Positions 52,925 to 63,999 of a stretch of 64,000 nt of DNA are shown here, in pieces. Origin of the DNA: Hofstenia miamia (lineage: Eukaryota > Xenacoelomorpha > Acoela). The notes below the pieces were generated by a model. The model worked only from the letters and a program-made list of their open reading frames with translations, was not told the origin of the DNA and did not search any database. Position numbers and translations under genes: made by a program. The stretch covers positions 894,208 to 958,207 of the forward strand of contig SCFE01000060.1 in assembly GCA_004352715.1 (NCBI GenBank). Reading direction: 5' to 3'. Positions within the stretch are counted from its first letter, which is position 1, and each line of letters opens with the position of its first letter.

Positions 52925-54890
52925 GTAATTCTGATCATTTTGTCTGTACCATTAGGCCTCACAAGCCACCCTCAGGCCATTCATTCCACCAATTGGCTGT
53001 TTGATTCAAGACTTTCTAACATTCACAGATTCCTGGACAATATTGGTGATTTCAGAGAGATATACCACACTGCCAATATTGATGACAAGGTTCAAATTTT
53101 CTATGACTTGCTGTACAAAGCAATGCAAACTATCCTTTGCAAGAAGGCCCCTGTTGATGAGAGGGATCCTCCTTGGATCATTACTTCTATTTATGATGTT
53201 ATGGACAAAAGAGACCATGTGTTTCAAACAGGAAATTCTGGATTGTTCAGGCACTACCAAAATAAACTCTCTGAAATGATTGTGAGCTCCAAGAGGTTGT
53301 GCATCTGCTCAGCTAGAAGTCCCAAGAATTCCTGGCAGCTCTATAACTCTTTCACCAAGGGTAACCAGATCTTGCTGCTGTCTTCTCTTATTGGTCAAGC
53401 TGGTGGTCCCATGGCTTTTGTTGAAAATTATGCTGCTAAATTCCAGTCTGCAATGAACAGTGGTGGGGATGATAATCTCTGTGAAGAATATACAGCACCA
53501 AAGGTTGGTTTCAGGTTCTATGAACCTATTGACATTCTGAACTATCTTAGTTATATTAAAAGGCACTGTACAGGCTTTGACAAGGTGCCAAATACTCTCT
53601 ATTATCATGCTGCCCTTATCATTTCCAAGCCTATCTGTCATTTAATCAATTGTTATTGGAAGCTTGCTATGTTCCTAATATCTTAAGATTGCTTGTGTTT
53701 GTCCAGTACCTAAGAAAACTTGTCCCAGTATTGATGACTTGCAGCCTATTTCTCTTCTCTCAGTACCAGCAAAGGCTCTTGAGAGCATGTAATTGAAGAC
53801 TATAGAGCCCACTTTGCTTCATATGGTGGATCAAGCCCAGTTTGCTTACCAAAAGGAGAAATCAACATGCACTGCCTTAATCTATCTCATTGATCATGTT
53901 TCAAAGATCTTGGATGATGGGGATTTGTCTTTGATACAGGATTTTGACATGAGCAAAGTCTTCAATACCATTTCTTTCAAGAAGTTACATCAGTTTGGTT
54001 GCCCTTGTGATATCCTTGCTTCACTCATATCATATCACCACAGTAGAAAGTTCTGTTTCATATGCCAGCAGTAGCAGTGAATTATACAGTATTCTCAAAT
54101 GTGTCCTTCAGTGGTCCATCATTGGACCAATTCTTTTCATTGTCTTTATCAGTGATCTTAAAGATGAGCATGGATTACTGCTCAAATTTGCTAATGATAT
54201 CATTTTGAATATTCAAATTCTTCACAAAATTTCACAGAATATTAACACTGAAATGAATCATATCATAAAGTTTTGTGAACAAAACAATTTGAATTTAAAT
54301 TCTAAGAAGAGTCAACAAACTGTTATTAGCACTAGGAAAGTCTTTTTGTTGCTCTCAGACAAAATACAGCAGACAGACACCCTCAAAAGTCTTGGTGTTA
54401 CTATAGACTCTAATTTATCCTGGCAAGCTGATGTTGAGAGTAAAATTAAAAAAAGCTTCCTGCAGACTCACCATTCTAAATCTCTCAAACCAATATGCAA
54501 TGCAAGAGAATTAAATAGTATCCTTGAAAGTACAGTCCCATACTTTTTTATTACTGTGCTCCATTGTTCATAGGTGTCAGAGCCACTCTTACTGGGATAA
54601 TGTAGATGATACTGAACTCATCTGCAAAAATAATTGGATATCCCCCTGTTTCTATCATCAAGCACAGGGAATATCTATGTCAAAATCTTTTTAAAAGAAT
54701 ACAGCAGGAAAATCATCACCTCTATATCCTTATTCCCAGCATAGGCCATCTGGAAGATATCAAATTGCAAGAACCAAGCTTGAGTTGCATAGGTGACAGT
54801 GATTCCTGATCATGACTGCTTTTTTTAATTCCAATCATTTCTGATGATGTCTAATATTTATGAAAGTGACAATATACACTTCTTCTTCTT

Positions 54891-55555
54891 ATTATTAAGT
54901 CCCCAACACAAATATGATGCTTGTTTATACATTTCTTAACTGATATTAACTTAGTATAAACTAGCAAATATACTTAAGCAGGGTTTCCTTGTCCCTGGAT
55001 TAATAATATTATCCCCTTGATGGTGGGAGTATCATGAGAGAACCCAACTCTCACTCTCTGTAGCCAGGATATTGAAACAGTTTTTAAGTATGCATTGGAT
55101 GCATCAACTAACTGTGTCTTAACAAAGCTAGTTGCACATGTACCAGATTTTTCAAAAATGAACTTCTAATTGCATCTGAACTATTTAGCTGCTATGGCAA
55201 AATTGTCCTTTTCAGGATCATGAAGCTCTAACATATAATTAATATTAGTTGAAAATAGAGGGCATATACTATTGAGTGTAAAAATAATTTGCTTCATGAT
55301 GGTTCTATCAATGTATTTCCTGTTGGGACATTAATGTTAAGTAGTGTGTAAATATACTTATTGCAATAATTAGTTTGCACTTATGTGCAAAAAGTTCATT
55401 TTATACTAAATTACCAAGTTGTTCGCAATTTTTTGTATCAAAAAATCCCTTATTTAGTAATGATAAGGAGCCCTTGTTCAAAGAAATGTACTTCAGTAAA
55501 ATGATATCTTTAACTATTTGACAAGTCTGCAATTGTTGGGCACCACCACTTTACC
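54891..55555. other. AT-rich DNA between LINE and foldback element
   Basis: No gene recognised. CG dinucleotides reappear from about 55416. Confidence 0.4.
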
Positions 55556-55759
55556 CGTTTTTTTGGTAATTACATTTAATCCCAAAAATTAAAATGCCAA
55601 AGAAATAAATAACCAAATACTTATGACATAAAAGAGCAAACAATTAAAACACCAAAAAATAAAATCCCAAAGAAATATAATGCCAAATCTAAATAAAATG
55701 CCAAAGAATTAAAATACCAAAAGTGAAAATGCCAAAGAATTAAAATACCAAAAGTGAAA

Positions 55760-55831
55760 NNNNNNNNNNNNNNNNNNNNNNNNNNNNNNNNNNNNNNNNN
55801 NNNNNNNNNNNNNNNNNNNNNNNNNNNNNNN
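55760..55831. other. Assembly gap, 72 N, in tandem-repeat arm
   Basis: Lies inside the CCAAAAGTGAAAATGCC array. Copy number of the left arm is therefore uncertain. Confidence 0.98.
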
Positions 55832-56122
55832 TTAAAATACCAAAAGTGAAAATCCCAAAGAATTAAAATACCAAAAGTGAAAATCCCAAAGAGTTAAAAT
55901 ACCAAATTAAGGAAAGGCAATCAAATTCAAATGTGGCACTCCAATCAGAGTGTTGTTTATAGAATTTGGTTGTGCTAAATAGTAACAAGCTACATGAGGG
56001 TGTAATATCAAATTATTTCATGACCTTTGCATTTTAATCAAATTACAAGAAGCGCGATATATATTTATGTACAAAAGAGTACTATTTAATAAAAAATATT
56101 GATTGCAAAAAGTCCGAAATGA

Positions 56123-56192
56123 TTTTACAAGGTCAACTAATTTAAGCTGTAGATCTACTCATAAGTATTTAGAGCACTAAATGTATACAACC
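56123..56192 (+). repeat. 70-bp segment in foldback loop (source copy)
   Basis: Identical to 56663-56732, in the same orientation, exactly 540 bases apart. Confidence 0.95.
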
Positions 56193-56662
56193 TTTTTTTC
56201 GCACATCCAGTATTTACGACTACTTTTGTAATTGTCCTTTAAAATCTTTAGATTTCCCTTATTGCTTTTGACAAACTCCATTGAAATTCTAAAAAAATTC
56301 CAATTAGGGATATATTTAATCACATTACAATTAACTAACCCCTTTGTTTAAGTATGACAGCTTTTAAAACAAGTCATAAAAAATGAATAAATTTCACTAT
56401 AAAAGTATATTTATGCAAATCAATATTTTTTATTAAATAGTACTCTTTTGTACATAAATATATATCACACTCTTTGTAATTCGATTAAAATGCAAAGGTC
56501 ATGAAATAATTTGATATTACACCCTCATGTAGCTTGTTACTATTTAGCGCAACCAAATTCTATAAACAACACTCTGATTGGAGTGCCACATTTGAATTAG
56601 ATTGCCTTCCCTTAATTTGGTATTTTAATTCTTTGGGATTTTCACTTTTGGTATTTTAATTC

Positions 56663-56732
56663 TTTTACAAGGTCAACTAATTTAAGCTGTAGATCTACTC
56701 ATAAGTATTTAGAGCACTAAATGTATACAACC
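56663..56732 (+). repeat. 70-bp segment inserted into right arm
   Basis: Exact copy of the loop segment 56123-56192, interrupting the unit AATTCTTTGGGATTTTCAC between AATTC and CTTTGGG. Confidence 0.95.
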
Positions 56733-56943
56733 CTTTGGGATTTTCACTTTTGGTATTTTAATTCTTTGGCATTTTCACTGTTTGGTATTTTAATTCTTTG
56801 GCATTTTATTTCTGTCTGTTTTTGATCTTTTATTTCTTTGGTATTTTCATTATTTGGGATTAAAATTTTTGGCATTTTATTTCTTTGGGATTTTACTTCT
56901 TGGTGTTTTAATTTTTGGCCTTCCCTTTCTAAATCGTTTTTTT

Positions 56944-57521
56944 AGGGATACCAATCTATTACTATGAAGAAAATTTCACGCCAGTAATTGGCTTTTAGCG
57001 ATATAGATTGGCGATTTAGCGTACCACCCGCTAATCAATGAAATGGACATGTCATTATATGACGAAACAATTTATCCCCTAAATAGCTTGTATCAAACAT
57101 AATCAAGAAATTTTATTAATGTTCAAATTAGCAAAACATGCTTTTCAATATTAAAGACTCAATTATATTTATCTAAAGCCAAAATATTAATACCAATTAT
57201 TATGCGAAGATTTTGTCTCATCAATTTCGTTCCTATCCAAAATTTGTAAAATAGCTATTATTGTTTCTATTTTCAATACTGGAAGAAGTCTCTCTAATAA
57301 TCATTTTCAGCACAAGCCTACATCTATTCGTATGTGTCTCTTCCTTTAAATGTTGAAGGATTTAGCCTAGATATTTCCATCTCAGTTCAGATTTATGCCT
57401 GTCTACGGTGTTATCTCTTCCACTTAGATTAAACTTCCTCTGTTCGTTGTCTATCGTGATTGCAAAACGTTTTCTGTGAGGTCCTTTGCCACCGACCTTC
57501 TTTCCACTCTCTTAAGTTTTA
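56944..57521. other. AT-rich DNA without recognised gene
   Basis: Nothing recognised. CG frequency is normal for the window. Confidence 0.4.
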
Positions 57522-57529
57522 TATCTAGC

Positions 57530-58131
57530 CAGGGTTTTCAATTCCAATTCCTAGGGGTCAATTCCAATTCCTAGCATTTTAATTCCATTTAAAAAATGCA
57601 ATTCCAGTTCCTGATTTTCACAGATGTCAATTCATAAGTCAATTCCTAATTCGTTTCCTGTGAGAATTAGGGCAATTCCACTTTTTGATTTAATTGTTCT
57701 TTCATTAATTTTTTGTGTGCCCGTATTTTGGAACTTTTTTTTACTTTTCTTTTCCCGAATTTAGCTATTTTACTTTTTCATTTCAAGATGTTTAAATTAA
57801 TAATTGATATCTTTAGTTTGCATTATTGACTATTAATTAAATGCTTTAGTTTTTTGTCTAGTTTAGAATAGGATAGAAGACCAAAATCAGTGCGATATTG
57901 TTGAATATCGCTTTATTGGGAGTAATCATTCACGTAATGTTTTCTTGAAAAAAAACGCTTATTTGTTTGAATAAAATGCTCCTAAACATTCCAACAATAT
58001 ACATGTTTTCAAACTATTGTTTTTGAGACAATTTAGAGTTAAATTTTAAGTCAATTCCTAATTTCAAAGTCAATTCCTACCGCTTTTAGGCAATTTCAAT
58101 TCCTTAAATACTCAAGTAATTGAATACCCTG
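57530..58131. mobile_element. hAT-like MITE with AATTCC motif arrays
   Basis: Ends are CAGGGTTTTCAATTCC (left) and, read inwards from the right, CAGGGTATTCAATTAC. Flanking octamers TATCTAGC (57522-57529) and TATCTAGG (58132-58139) agree in seven of eight bases, as expected for a hAT target duplication. Both end regions repeat TCAATTCCTA/CAATTCC many times (57538-57680 and 58047-58105), likely transposase-binding subterminal repeats. The 602-bp element encodes no protein. Confidence 0.75.
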
Positions 58132-58493
58132 TATCTAGGTATTATTCTTATCTGGCGCAATTTGTGAGAGTTCAAATACTATTTCAAGCTTTCTGTTTCG
58201 CATGGTGTACCACTATGTTCTATTCTATGCTACAAATATTAGAAATTCCTGGTTATCTGCTGTGGATTGCTCTTCATGAATTTCTCTTTAACGTAGATAT
58301 TTTGAAATCGAGGTTCTTCTTTTTAATTGAGACAAATTTCAAATATTCTTCTTGTTAATAATTCTGTGGAATTTAAATTCATTGTGCGTGACTTTGGAAT
58401 TATAATTTTTGGACAGCTCATACTTCTAAGATTAACAAATTCGCATCTACTTTCTATTTCTCAATTTTTCTCATCAAAAATTCATTCTTCTTA

Positions 58494-59248
58494 AAGTGCG
58501 TTAACACGAGAATCTTTTTATGCATATCATTTGGATGTACGTCAAAAAGATGCTCGTCTGAACGCACATCGTTCAAATTGATACACAAACAGCTTGCATC
58601 TTTTGGACGTATTTCAAACACTGCTCGTATGAACGCACATATTAATTTGAACGATCAGTAGTTAACGCCTTTGTTTTGGTGACATATTGTGTCAAGTAGC
58701 CGTGAGTCTTAAAATACGAAGGTTTTCAAGCTCAACTATTTTAACTTCAAAATGAACCCTGGCGATATTGAATTCTAAATGTTCCCATTTTTTTAACAAA
58801 AAGCAGTTATTCTTTTCAATGAAGCAATATTGGTTTTTCACAAGTAATGCTACTGAATTGTCAATATATTTTACATGCGTGTATGACTAATTGAAATCAC
58901 TTATAAACCAGAATTCCTGAATGTATTGAAATTTAATTATATTTTTTAATCTATAATTACAGGGAAACTTTAAACAGATAATTTCGTTTGTTTGAACAAC
59001 CTGGTCTTGGAAATATTATATAATTTAAACTGTTTTGAATCAGTAATTGAGATATTTATTATAATCTTCCAGTGATAGAAAAACACAATTCACATTAAAC
59101 TTAACTGACGAAAATACAAATGACCGTCCATAAAACTAATGCTCGTCTGAACCCAATTTCATCAAATTGATGTACATCAGAAAGACGCTCGTCTGAAGTC
59201 AGTTTCATCAAAAGACGCGCATCAAAAGATGCTCGTCTGAACGCACCT
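58494..59248. mobile_element. TTAA-flanked MITE with GCTCGTCTGAACGCAC arrays
   Basis: TTAA at 58490-58493 precedes AGTGCGTTAACACGAG. The right end, read inwards, is AGGTGCGTTCAGACGAGC, followed outside by TTAA (59249-59252). The unit GATGCTCGTCTGAACGCAC recurs at about 58552 and 59228, with variants at 58622, 59140 and 59189. A TTAA duplication is used by piggyBac and Kolobok elements; the ends do not start CCCT, so Kolobok or another TTAA family is possible. No coding capacity. Confidence 0.65.
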
Positions 59249-59252
59249 TTAA

Positions 59253-60180
59253 TCATATTGTCTATCTACTTTTTATTGTTCTCAATGCTGGCTTATCAAT
59301 TGATTTCTGAAAAGAAATATATCAAGCATCTTTCTCTCAAATGGATATGTTCTTCCTGAAATTGTTGATTTCATCTGCTTAATTTAAAACTCCTTCGCTG
59401 TGATTCGATATTTTAAATATTTAAAATTGCCTTTTTTCCGTTTATGACACTAGATCTTCTACATATCTTATCTTTCATCTTTTCAAAATTTACTAATCTG
59501 CTTCCACTTGTCAATTTCTTCTATCGAATCATTTTTCCTGCCTATTTCATACTCTAGCTTCTGGATATAAAATTAAGGGTTAATACTTTTGTTTCTTAGC
59601 TTATTTTTAAATTCAATATCTAAATGTGAAATATCTTTCAAATACAGTTCCTTTTCCATTTTATGTTTTTGTTGTCATTTTCCTAGTAAAATAATAATAA
59701 CATTTTAAAATTTTTCTTTATGTTGAAAATCTGTTTTTATTATGCTTTTTTCTAAGATAATGGCTTAGCGCAAAGAAATGTAATAGGATATACTCTACGT
59801 GATTGTGCGCCACGTCCACTATCACTATAAACATTGTATAAGTCGAACGACTTCGCATTATTTCTCCAAATCGCAATCATTTTTATCCTGATAGGAACAA
59901 AAGATATGGTATCCTTTTGCCTTGAGCTAAAGAAAAACTGTTTTCTAGAATTTTATTTTTATTAATTTAAAAAATGATTTTATCCATTTTATAAAAATGT
60001 GTTTTTACATTGAATTTAAACCTAAAATTCTGTTTGAATAGAAAAGCACACGGTACATAGTTCATTTAATAATATAGTGAGGATTTACTGCTTAGTCTGT
60101 CAAAATTTCACAAAGGCATTAATTTAAAACCGATAAATGCAAAATTACTCGATTTTAAAATTTTAATTGGAAATACCATT
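59253..60180. other. AT-rich DNA without recognised gene
   Basis: No gene recognised. Confidence 0.4.
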
Positions 60181-60229
60181 TGTGCTCTTGTTTCACAATA
60201 GATTTTTGTCAATTTTTTTCGCGTTATTG

Positions 60230-60695
60230 TGAGAAAATTTCATATTTCTCTCGATGCCACTCGACTTCCATGCTTGTGCTCTCCTCCTGTTCAATCACTT
60301 GCTCACTCGCAAATTATATCTTGATTCTTTTGATTTCATTAAGTTCTCTAATTCTCACTCCACTCGCTCTGATGATGTCACCTTCTCCATTCGTCGTACA
60401 AAGAAACATCGCACCCTTCACTCGTTTTTCAATCGTGATTGTGCTGCTGCTAATTACATCTTGACTCTCAACCCTCCAACAGCGATTGATTTCTTTTCTC
60501 CGCCATCGAGCTTCAAGAAATCTTTGATGGCTTTCCTTTTTGCTGAGCCCTTCTCCAACTTCGCCTACTCTTCCATTTGCTCCTATTTCATATCCTGTGA
60601 CTGTCCTCGCTGTCGTAAAACTTGACTTGTTTTTATTTTTTTTGTATATGCCTTCAGCGGCTAAATAAAGCTATTCATTATTATTATTATTTATA
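60230..60695 (+). mobile_element. LINE 3' end: post-RT tail and TTATTA tail
   Basis: A 123-codon frame (60254-60625) reads FIKFSNSHSTRSDDVTFSIR, RTKKHRTLHSFFNRDCAAANYI, and PPSSFKKSLMAFLF. This is the conserved tail after RT in many LINEs (H-x-x-R-x-x ... K-x-x-F-F-x-R ... S-x-x-x-F-K-x-x-L), ending CDCPRCRKT. It is followed by AATAAAGCTATTCATTATTA and a (TTA)n end at about 60695, a typical LINE 3' terminus. It is severely 5'-truncated. CG dinucleotides are frequent, unlike in the LINE at 51249-54890. Confidence 0.65.
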
Positions 60696-61884
60696 ACTCT
60701 TAGAGGAACAAATGAAGGAATAAAGATGCTTTAAATGGATATTAAATTTACTGGATGGGGCAATAATTGTTTTTTATGCCCCACCCCAAAATAGTCGTCG
60801 TATAAACCTGATCAAGTATGGCACACTATTTTTTAATAGTTATTTACATTAGAATGAGCAATACTAATCCTTACTTATGGCTTTGCAAATATCACAGGTA
60901 CACATTTACAGTAATGATAATCGATTTTAATTTGCAATTTTTTATTTAACAGAACTTTAGAGTTTGTGAAATATGCTTATATATGTCTCCCTTGATTGAC
61001 ATATCGAAAGACAAATGTTTGAATGCAAGTGATTTTAAAGTGCAAAACAAGTTTCTTCAATCTCTATTACAGTTCGCTTTGCCTATTATTTACTTTATAT
61101 TTAAGTATGTTCTGATTTCTTTTCTGGCGAGCCGTTTTGTTATTTTTGTATTAATAAATTTCAAGTTATGTAACTTGTTTACTGATTTAGGTTCCAAAAT
61201 CTCGTAACTGCTTCGACCCTTTTTGCCATGATTATCCACTTATTGGTAATTCGTTTACATTTATATATACATAATATATATATATATATTAGGTGTATTC
61301 CAAAAATTTTTCGAGCTTTAGTGCAGAATAGTGAAAAAATGGTATAAAAATAATATCAATAATAAAATTTCCCGCGAATTATTAAATTTTGTCATGCCAT
61401 TTCTTCATTTAAATTTTACATAAGAGGTTAAATAAGCAGTATAAAGCACGTTTGTTATTGTTACGGTAAATATAGAATTTAATTACTAAGTTGCTTTATT
61501 ACTCTCAGTCTTTTGCCCCAATCCACCTTATAAAACTATCTAAGCTTTATGTGGATATTGAAATATAAATGAATTTTAGTGGTTTTCATAACATAAATGA
61601 AAAGTGTTTAAAAAGACTAGCACTAACTGTAATGTTATATATATATANNNNNNNNNNNNNNNNNNNNNNNNNNNNNNNNNNNNNNNNNNNNNNNNNNNNN
61701 NNNNNNNNNNNNNNNNNNNNNNNNNNNNNNNNNNNNNNNNNNNNNNNNNNNNNNNNNNNNNNNNNNNNNNNNNNNNNNNNNNNNNNNNNNNNNNNNNNNN
61801 NNNNNNNNNNNNNNNNNNNNNNNNNNNNNNNNNNNNNNNNNNNNNNNNNNNNNNNNNNNNNNNNNNNNNNNNNNNNNNNNNNNN

Positions 61885-61919
<35 letters not shown>

Positions 61920-62930
61920 TTAAAATTTTTGTAGGAAAATCTTAAAAAGCATTACAATTTTTGAAAAATATTATTCAATTTTACATAAATTGGAAATTAT
62001 ACTTTTGCAATAATTTAAAAATTGATTTAACCACAGCCCATTCAAACTTTCGGCGACTGCACTTGCCCTAAGGAATTGCGAAATTACAAATTAGGTCTAA
62101 CTGTTTAAAGGCCGTTCAATTTATTTAAAAAACTTTTTGCAACCACAAATGTTATTGGTTGATTTATGGCTTATAGATATGAAACTTACAATACCCTGCA
62201 TTGTGATTATTGTTAAGGAATTTTTACTTTAATAGAGCATATTGCTTTCTCTTCATTATCATGAGCTAACATTGCTGAAAAAATGATATTATAAAGATAC
62301 TCGAAAACGTCCTATATGAAAAATACACTTGGATTCCATAAATGATCTTCACTTTCTTCAACTGGTTGGGAGAATTGGATACGCATAAATTTACCAGCAA
62401 GATTTTCCTTTTGCTCTTAGTGCTATAATTACCAGATGTTTAGTCTCATGTTTAGCAAATTTGGTGATTACTCGCCAATACTTGGGCGTCTCTTTGGTTT
62501 TGAAATCAAATTTTTATACTAGCATCTATCTAGAGCTTTGTAACGCACTAGTGTTTATCCAAAAGCAAATGAATACTTAACATGTTATTGGAGCTTAAAA
62601 CGTGTTGGTATATTTTAGTTCTAGATAAAATCAATCAGCTCATAAGGCTATTAAGCTCATTGAAGATGTAGCAATGTCAGCATTAAAGCACTAATACACT
62701 CTAAATAAATTATACATTTGCTGCAATTTCACAAAATTACATTTAAAAACTTGCATTGTTTTTTGTTTATAAAATACGCCTGCATAGAATTACTATGAAA
62801 CTCCAAAATGGAGAGGGCATGACGTTTTTTTCGTTTAGTATTTTTCTTCGGTGTTTTTAAGCATATATTATGGTTTATCCACGCTTTCGCAAATTTACTA
62901 AAATCATCTAGCCCTAATTTATATACAGGG
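60696..62930. other. AT-rich DNA with (AT)n tracts and a 237-N gap
   Basis: AT tracts at 61270-61288, 61636-61647 and 61885-61915; gap 61648-61884. Beside the first tract, AGGTGTATTCCAAAAATTTT (61290) resembles a mariner terminal repeat, but no partner is visible. No gene recognised. Confidence 0.45.
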
Positions 62931-62935
62931 TGTCC

Positions 62936-63592
62936 AAAAAGTTTCGCCCGATGTTATATTAATAACAATTGTAAGTTTAAATAAATTTTATTGGATGATA
63001 AATGAGAACTACAAGCGTATTAAGAACAATTAATAAACAAAGACATAAGAATAATCAAAAGGAAGGTTACAACAATGTTCAAACAGGTCATTCAGACTGT
63101 TCAAATTGTTCCCCGTTGTGTTGAATACAGGAAGCCAATCTTTCAGCAACACTGTTACAAACCATTTGTCATAGTTCCATATCCATTGTGTCAGTTTTGC
63201 CAGCAATAACTCTGCGAATGTCAGAAATAGTTCGTGGTTTCTCGTTGTACACCATGTCTTTAAGAAAGCCCCATAAGAAGATGTCCATTGGTGATAAATC
63301 AGGTGAACGTGCTGACCATTCAAATGGGCCAAGTCGACCAATCAATTTGTCTTTACAGTTGATGTCAAGCTATTCACGAACATAATGCGCATAGTGTGCT
63401 GGATAACCATTCTGTGAAAGTAAATGTCTTCTGGTTGCAGTAATTGAGGAAAGAAATATGTTTGAAGCATATTGAGGTACTGTTCGCCAATGACAAATGC
63501 ATCGAAGAAGAATGGGCCAATAATTCCGTTGTTAGACATTGCAGCCCAGACAGTTACTCCGGGAATGTTAACTTCTTTCTCTAAAATTACAC
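62936..63592 (-). mobile_element. Tc1/mariner-superfamily element, truncated at 5' side
   Basis: The left terminus reads CAGGGTGTCCAAAAAGTTTC preceded by TA (62934-62935), the expected target dinucleotide. The element carries the C-terminal half of a transposase on the minus strand. Similarity stops near 63592, where unrelated sequence begins, so the 5' half is missing or displaced. Confidence 0.7.
63088..63592 (-). pseudogene. Tc1/mariner-like DDE transposase, C-terminal half, broken
   Basis: Read from 63592: EVNIPGVTVWAAMSNNGIIG and PFFFDAFVIGEQYLNMLQTY, then a frameshift to SQNGYPAHYAHYVRE and a stop. A further frame gives KLIGRLGPFEWSARSPDLSP, MDIFLWGFLKDMVYN, and an end at GEQFEQSE with TGA at 63088-63090. 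The family motif Q-x-D-G-x-P-A-H carries the second catalytic Asp; here it is Asn (QNG). The third acidic residue is present in S-P-M-D. With the shift, stop and lost Asp the enzyme is inactive. Confidence 0.75.
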
Positions 63593-63689
63593 AGGGTTGT
63601 TAAAGTGTTTTAAACATCTTTAAAACACGAGAAAAAAAACATGAATAAAACGCTTTAAAAAACATTGTTTTTTATTGTTTTTTCAGCGG

Positions 63690-63999
63690 TTAATCAACAA
63701 TTATAATAAAGTAAGTTATTCCAAGAAAACCTTTTAACATTAAACGTTTTTCTGTGATCTGGTTGTCGCGAAAAGATGTCCATAAATTTACTTTATCAAT
63801 AATACAGTAGAACTTTCCATCTTCCAAAATTGGGTGTGGAAAACAAACGATTTTTCAATAAGAGTGTTAGTTCCAAATAACTTTATATACACTTCTTATT
63901 AACAGCATTGTTATCAGAAATGCAACCAATAACTACTCCTCCACATAAATGAACCATATTCATCACATTTGTAATTCCTGAATGTAAAAATTGCGCTTC
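63690..63999 (-). pseudogene. Possible P-element/THAP9-like transposase fragment
   Basis: Minus-strand frames contain GGVVIGCISDNNAVNKK, then after a stop and frame change KLFGTNTLIEKSFVF, then FPHPILEDGKFYCIIDKVNL and WTSFRDNQITEKR. The order D-x-x-x-V-N ... D-x-V-H-L-x-x-x-x-R-N-N is that of the GTP-binding insertion and catalytic core of P-element/THAP9 transposases, with H and N residues changed here. Frames are broken and it runs off the window. Moderately tentative. Confidence 0.45.

Larger units (their letters stand above)
52070..54810 (+). pseudogene. LINE ORF2 remnant: endonuclease and reverse transcriptase
   Basis: The endonuclease begins LPSFMLTNICSLRNKIDELH and SIVNLNETWLGS (the Asn and Glu of the AP-endonuclease fold), continues with GDGVIIYVRN and ends at VGNSDHF, the S-D-H motif. 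The reverse transcriptase shows QAQFAYQKEKSTCTALIYLI, QDFDMSKVFNTI (an Asp of the usual D-x-S-K-A-F-D is Asn), LQWSIIGPILF (the usual Q-G-S is Q-W-S) and LLLKFANDII, where the catalytic ADD is AND. NLNLNSKKSQ and LKSLGVTIDSNLSW follow. The reading frame is split over at least six pieces. Not functional. Confidence 0.8.
51249..54890 (+). mobile_element. CR1/L2-type LINE, near full length, dead
   Basis: Order along the plus strand: PHD-finger ORF1, ORF1 C-terminal region, apurinic-type endonuclease, reverse transcriptase, post-RT tail, then a short CTTCTTCTTCTTATTATTA tail near 54885. A PHD-like finger in ORF1 and this domain order are characteristic of the CR1/L2 group. I see no CG dinucleotide in its 3.6 kb. 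Many frameshifts, stops and changed catalytic residues show that it is inactive. Confidence 0.85.
43261..55415. other. CpG-depleted domain of about 12 kb
   Basis: Reading by eye I find only about six CG dinucleotides (near 43646, 44165, 44418, 46752, 48341 and 49312) in about 12 kb. At this base composition about 270 would be expected by chance. The flanks (42421-43260 and 55416 onward) return to roughly one or more per 60 bases. The domain is continuous, with no N inside, so it is not a scaffold join. TG and CA are abundant. The simplest cause is long-term cytosine methylation and deamination confined to this domain. It contains mobile elements and no confidently recognised host gene. Confidence 0.85.
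55565..56934. mobile_element. Foldback-type element with long inverted arms of short tandem repeats
   Basis: Outer arms are arrays of short units such as AATACCAAAAGTGAAAATCC and AAAATGCCAAAGAATT on the left (about 55580-55910) and their reverse complements on the right (about 56613-56920). Inner arm parts 55912-56106 and 56416-56612 are inverted copies at roughly 96% identity by eye. The loop (about 56107-56415) is unique with no open frame. This is the architecture of foldback elements (Drosophila FB, sea-urchin TU). CGTTTTTTT at 55556-55564 and 56935-56943 could be a 9-bp target duplication, the size known for FB, but it is low-complexity. Confidence 0.65.
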
